The position numbers were made by a program, and so were the translations under genes. The notes under the pieces were generated by a model that worked only from the letters and a program-made list of their open reading frames with translations, made no database searches and had not been told where the DNA came from. Below are positions 62,041 to 64,000 of a DNA stretch of 64,000 nt, piece by piece; the first letter of the stretch is position 1; every line of letters starts with the position of its first letter. The stretch is from Chlamydiota bacterium (GTDB taxonomy: Bacteria > Chlamydiota > Chlamydiia > Chlamydiales > Parachlamydiaceae), in contig JABDCX010000007.1 in assembly GCA_013287915.1 (NCBI GenBank), positions 1-64,000 of the forward strand, given 5' to 3'.

Positions 62041-63632
62041 ACGTTTGGATCAAGTTAAAGATTTTTTTTCTCTTTATTACTTTCCACGTCTGTGCAACGA
62101 CCACTCCCTATGAAGCCACAAAAGACCTCCCGATCCTCTACCAAGGACGTTTTCGCTCGTTAGACGCAGCAGCGCAACAATGGCTCTACGAACTATCTCA
62201 CAAGCGCACCTTCCAGGAACAATCCGCCTTGCAAATCGCGTGGGATATTGCACTCAATGGATCTCAACGCTGGACAAACGTCCCTCTGCTTTGGATCCAC
62301 TATGCCCACACAAAAGCAACTTTAGGCCTAGACCAAAAACGGGACCGTTTTAGTTACGATGAGCTGACACAGGCGCTTGAAGCACGCGGCACGGACCAAA
62401 CAAACGATCCTGAAATTGGAGCCTTGGTCAAACGCCTCAACGCTCTTATCACTGGCTTGCCGATGCTCATGCTCCCCTCCAAACTCCATCCAGGCGATTG
62501 GTTACCTCTTCATCTCTTAAATGGAGAAAATCTCACCCCTTTTTCCGATGCAGATTACCGTTCCCTCGCTTCTGCTTACCACTCGCTTGCACAAACAACA
62601 GACTTAAGCGCTGCAGCAACAGCGTTTGCTGAGAGTTATCAGAAAGCGTACCAGACGATCGAAAACACCCCTTATCGTAAGGCAACTAGCAAAACGCTCC
62701 TATACCCTTCTGCCAATCGCCTTGCCCTTGAAACAACCTACTACCGCTCACCTCTCATTGAAATTGCGATCGCCTTTTATGCGTTGGCTCTGCTGCTCTT
62801 TTTTTGGAACCGCACACTTGGATGGGGATTTTTGTTGATCGGATTCGCCATTCACACCCTCATCTTAGGTGCCCGCACGTATATTCTTGGACGCCCACCG
62901 GTCTCCAATATGTTTGAAACTGTGATCTACGTCCCTTGGATCGCGATCACCCTATCGATAGCCGTCTCATGGAGGCTAAAGACGCGCGCTGTTGCCCTTG
63001 CAGGGTGCGTGGGAGCGATCCTCCTCCTTATCCTCCTCAAATTATCCGACCTCGATGCCAAAATGGAAAATGTACAAGCCGTTCTCGACTCCCAATTTTG
63101 GCTCATTATCCATGTGCTTATGGTGGTGGGAAGCTATGGCGCCTTTTTAATCAGCGGCCTCTTAGCCCATTTCTATTTGATCCAATCGCTTGTGACCCGT
63201 TCTGAACCGCACACTTTAAGCCGAGCGATTCTCACCACCCTTTTTGTAGGAGTCGGACTCTTGATCCCCGGCACCCTTCTAGGGGGAGTGTGGGCTGCCG
63301 AAAGCTGGGGGCGCTTTTGGGACTGGGACCCCAAAGAATCGTGGGCCTTTATCTCCGCGTGCGTCTATGTTGTGGTCATTCATGCCTATGTATTTAAAAA
63401 AATAAGTGCGTTTGGATTGGCCGTTGGAGCTATCCTGGGGCTGATCGCGATCAGTTTTACCTGGTATGGAGTCAACTATGTACTTGGCACGGGGCTGCAT
63501 AGTTATGGTTTTAGCCAAGGGACCACCCTCTATTACTACGCCTATCTTGGAACCGAACTCCTGTTCCTTTTGATCCTTTTCGCCTTGAAGAGAATTCGCC
63601 CCGTCACATATGATGACGTCAAATTTAAATAG
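62037..63632 (+). CDS. ccsA: CcsA/ResC-family cytochrome c assembly protein
   Basis: 531 residues. A periplasmic N-terminal part (about 20-230, with FRSLDAAAQQWLYELSHK) precedes about eight membrane helices. The haem-handling WWD-type motif is WAAESWGRFWDWDPKESWAF (about 420-440), with flanking histidines. With ResB it attaches haem to apocytochrome c. Starts within the ResB stop (ATGA). Confidence 0.93.
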   Translation: MNVWIKLKIFFLFITFHVCATTTPYEATKDLPILYQGRFRSLDAAAQQWLYELSHKRTFQEQSALQIAWDIALNGSQRWTNVPLLWIHYAHTKATLGLDQKRDRFSYDELTQALEARGTDQTNDPEIGALVKRLNALITGLPMLMLPSKLHPGDWLPLHLLNGENLTPFSDADYRSLASAYHSLAQTTDLSAAATAFAESYQKAYQTIENTPYRKATSKTLLYPSANRLALETTYYRSPLIEIAIAFYALALLLFFWNRTLGWGFLLIGFAIHTLILGARTYILGRPPVSNMFETVIYVPWIAITLSIAVSWRLKTRAVALAGCVGAILLLILLKLSDLDAKMENVQAVLDSQFWLIIHVLMVVGSYGAFLISGLLAHFYLIQSLVTRSEPHTLSRAILTTLFVGVGLLIPGTLLGGVWAAESWGRFWDWDPKESWAFISACVYVVVIHAYVFKKISAFGLAVGAILGLIAISFTWYGVNYVLGTGLHSYGFSQGTTLYYYAYLGTELLFLLILFALKRIRPVTYDDVKFK

Positions 63633-63646
63633 CGGGTATTTTTCGC

Positions 63647-64000
63647 ATGAGACACATTAAGAGTGAAAGACTTAAGAAGCTTGAGACCGAACTCAACGAT
63701 CTGGAGCAATGGTTAAAACTCGGCCTCGTTCCCAAAAAAGATATCGCCAAACACAAAGAAGAAATCTTAACCGTCAAAGCCAAGATTGAAGAAGAGAAAG
63801 AGCGCCTTCAATTCCTCAAAGAAAGCGGCGAAGGGGAAGAGTACGTCACTCCAAAACGTCAAACAACGCGCGCTGGCTATACGGAGATGCCCACCATTCC
63901 CGATATCGACATGGCTGAAACTGCAACCGGGTTGACCGATGCTGGTTTCGACATGGAGTCTGAAACAGGGGAAAGCGAAAGCTCGATCATCGAAGAGAAA
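63647..64000 (+). CDS. hypothetical coiled-coil protein, 3' end outside window
   Basis: An open frame from ATG 63647 to the right edge, 118 codons without a stop, 14 bp after ccsA. The first 65 residues are a strongly charged coiled coil (KLETELNDLEQWLKLGL, KAKIEEEKERLQFLKE), followed by a polar, acidic Thr/Glu-rich part. No family recognised. No good ribosome-binding site is visible, so translational coupling to ccsA is possible. Confidence 0.65.
   Translation, partial: MRHIKSERLKKLETELNDLEQWLKLGLVPKKDIAKHKEEILTVKAKIEEEKERLQFLKESGEGEEYVTPKRQTTRAGYTEMPTIPDIDMAETATGLTDAGFDMESETGESESSIIEEK

Overview
The window looks like chromosomal DNA of an environmental (Parachlamydia-like) member of the Chlamydiota, or a close PVC relative. 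This is an inference from gene content. It has a UhpC-type hexose-phosphate antiporter, a sucA-sucB-lpd operon with a compact E2, a SWIM/SNF2 helicase of chlamydial type, a ResB/CcsA pair, several large proteins of unknown family with Inc-like hydrophobic hairpins, and intergenic stem-loop repeats of the sort common in PVC genomes. No rRNA, plasmid or phage genes are seen, so the family cannot be fixed from this window.

Layout. 1-5.1 kb is a surface-glycan block: the 5' end of a GDP-mannose 4,6-dehydratase gene, a GT4 glycosyltransferase, a secreted cyclophilin, a GT61 glycosyltransferase with signal peptide, and two tandemly duplicated exported PAPS-type sulfotransferases. 5.1-8.0 kb is a compact type III polyketide operon (methyltransferase, FAD oxidoreductase, chalcone-synthase-like enzyme), divergent from uhpC with overlapping promoters. 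9.4-15.7 kb holds a beta-barrel protein, a genuine formylglycine-generating enzyme with its cysteine pair, a HlyIII protein, a MazEF-type toxin-antitoxin pair, an arylsulfotransferase-like lipoprotein and an exported GNAT acetyltransferase. 15.7-20.8 kb is a hypothetical membrane protein and a four-gene DevBCA/MacAB-TolC-like export operon. 20.9-29.5 kb has a secreted Ntn hydrolase, a probable effector-like protein and a coupled operon of two Maf/DUF115 glycosyltransferase-like proteins, one with MORN-like repeats. 29.5-33.3 kb is housekeeping: Rieske protein, HsdR_N-like nuclease domain, hpf, tRNA-Arg, recO, tRNA-Leu, der.

33.3-35.6 kb is accessory: a VapBC pair with a visible promoter/operator, a small hypothetical gene and several structured repeats, including one inverted repeat with arms over 110 bp. 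35.6-40.3 kb carries the SNF2 helicase, a 2Fe-2S ferredoxin and a DUF1858-IscA fusion. 40.4-44.1 kb is a 1235-residue Inc-like protein. 44.7-50.1 kb is the 2-oxoglutarate dehydrogenase operon. 50.3-59.0 kb is an unusual island: an AAA ATPase with four copies of a TGGCCAGATA-type operator, then four unrecognised genes (266, 402, 1335 and 286 residues), two of which look paralogous and flank the giant coiled-coil gene. 59.1-64 kb is cytochrome c maturation (lipoprotein, ResB, CcsA) and a truncated coiled-coil gene at the right edge.

The most interesting themes are sulfur transfer to exported or host molecules (two exported sulfotransferases, an FGE and an arylsulfotransferase-like lipoprotein within 12 kb), a type III polyketide operon in a presumed intracellular bacterium, and the uncharacterised 52-59 kb island.
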